Positions 5,170 through 5,773 of a stretch of DNA of 5,773 nucleotides are shown one piece after another; the first letter of the stretch is position 1; each line of letters starts with the position of its first letter. Position numbers and translations under genes: made by a program. The notes beneath the pieces are model-generated. The model was not told where the DNA came from and did no database searches. It was given only the letters and a program-made list of their open reading frames with translations. The stretch comes from an uncultured Verrucomicrobiota bacterium. Its GTDB lineage: Bacteria > Verrucomicrobiota > Kiritimatiellia > RFP12 > UBA3636. The stretch spans positions 1 through 5,773 of the forward strand of contig CAMNDA010000267.1 in assembly GCA_946534745.1 (NCBI GenBank). Direction: 5' to 3'.

Positions 5170-5773
5170 ATGCAGTCGCTCCAGCCCCCTCCCCCGCCCC
5201 GCGGCCGCGCCGGCTCGGTCGTGCCGTCGCTTCTGCTCCTGCTCACCGCGGTGATCTGGGGCGCGGCGTTCGTCGCGCAGCGGCTCGGGATGGACCACGT
5301 CGGGCCGTGGACGTTCGGCGTCGCCCGGAACCTCCTCGGCTTCCTCGCGCTGCTCCCGGTCGTCGCCTGGCGGCGCCGCGCGCTCGGGCTCCGGCCGGCG
5401 AAGGGCGGCGTCCGCGCGCTCGCGCTCGCATCGCTCGCGTGCGGCGCGGCGCTCTTCGCCGCGTCGATGTGCCAGCAGGTCGGCCTGCAGTGGACCTCGG
5501 CCGGGCTCTCCGGCTTCCTCACCGCCAACTACGTGCTGCTCGTGCCGGTGCTCGGCTGCCTCGTCGGCCGCCCCCCGCTGCGCACCACGTGGGTCGGCGT
5601 CGCGCTCGCGCTCGCGGGGCTCTATTTCATCTCCGTCGGGCCGGACGCTTCGATCGCGATCGGGCGGGGCGAGGCGCTCACGCTGCTCTGCGCGCTGCTC
5701 TTCGCCGTGCAGATCCTCTGCGTCGACCGCTTCGCCCCGGACCTCGATCCGGTCGCGCTCGCGGCGGGGGGGG
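5170..5773 (+). CDS. EamA/DMT-superfamily transporter, 3' end outside window
   Basis: This is a drug/metabolite-transporter superfamily membrane protein (EamA domain), probably a small-molecule exporter in the inner membrane; its substrate cannot be read from sequence. 201 residues are visible of the usual 290-310. A short Pro/Arg-rich N-terminus (PPPPPRGR at 6-13) is followed by six hydrophobic segments near 18-38, 46-68, 81-101, 111-133, 138-156 and 167-185. Typical EamA signatures are TAVIWGAAFVAQRLGMDHVG (26-45), CQQVGLQWTSAGLSGFL (101-117), NYVLLVPVLGC (120-130) and the second-repeat start GEALTLLCALLFAVQIL (167-183). The start at 5170 is the only ATG placed just after the -10 box and before the first membrane segment. 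It is divergent from pyrB, sharing an 87-base promoter region. The reading ends in a run of eight G at the window edge. Confidence 0.93.
   Translation, partial: MQSLQPPPPPRGRAGSVVPSLLLLLTAVIWGAAFVAQRLGMDHVGPWTFGVARNLLGFLALLPVVAWRRRALGLRPAKGGVRALALASLACGAALFAASMCQQVGLQWTSAGLSGFLTANYVLLVPVLGCLVGRPPLRTTWVGVALALAGLYFISVGPDASIAIGRGEALTLLCALLFAVQILCVDRFAPDLDPVALAAGG

Noticed and set aside
5083..5298. Longer pyrB start giving a 431-residue protein
   Set aside because: The extra residues are antisense to the EamA transporter and cross both promoters; the homologous part begins at MKRITDYSWEEY.
5766..5773. Run of eight G at the right edge, and five G at the left edge, as possible structured DNA
   Set aside because: Both sit at the window ends, where a short contig could simply stop at hard-to-read G-runs; nothing more can be concluded.

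Overview
The window is 5,773 bases of very GC-rich bacterial chromosomal DNA (about 70% G+C by eye). It is almost fully coding, and nearly every codon in the real genes ends in G or C. A TolQ/ExbB-type energiser implies a cell with an outer membrane. The genes are ordinary chromosomal ones and the lineage cannot be fixed: the permease, the long-form aspartate carbamoyltransferase and the missing Shine-Dalgarno sites are compatible with a high-GC PVC-type or acidobacterial genome, but that is a guess. Both ends finish in G-runs with genes cut through, so the window may be a whole short contig.

Layout, left to right. (1) 1-2137, + strand: the end of a polar amino-acid ABC importer operon. It holds a permease whose frame is open to the left edge and carries an apparent beta-rich N-terminal domain, then its ATPase four bases later. 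(2) 2168-2827, - strand: a TetR/AcrR-family repressor, tail-to-tail with the importer. It has its own well-formed promoter and a candidate autoregulatory operator over the predicted start of transcription. (3) 2939-3895, - strand: a TolQ/ExbB-like proton-channel subunit with a long Pro/Ala/Tyr-rich tail and no ExbD/TolR partner in view. (4) 3896-4002: a 107-base gap with an array of the heptanucleotide ATTCAGC and a pyrimidine-rich leader. (5) 4003-5082, - strand: aspartate carbamoyltransferase (pyrB), about 45 residues longer at its N-terminus than the E. coli catalytic chain. (6) 5083-5169: a compact divergent promoter region with a perfect 8-bp inverted repeat placing two -35 boxes back to back. 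(7) 5170 to the right edge, + strand: an EamA/DMT-family transporter cut by the window end.

How the parts work together. The importer genes form one operon. pyrB and the transporter are transcribed divergently from overlapping promoter space, and both seem to start translation within a few bases of the transcript 5' end. The tolQ-like gene has no obvious promoter of its own and may be read from pyrB across the heptamer array. No mobile element, CRISPR array, tRNA or rRNA was seen. The points most worth checking are the beta-domain/permease fusion, the heptamer array in front of tolQ, the symmetric leaderless promoter pair, and the orphan tailed TolQ homologue. I see no clear evidence of a wholly new multi-gene system.
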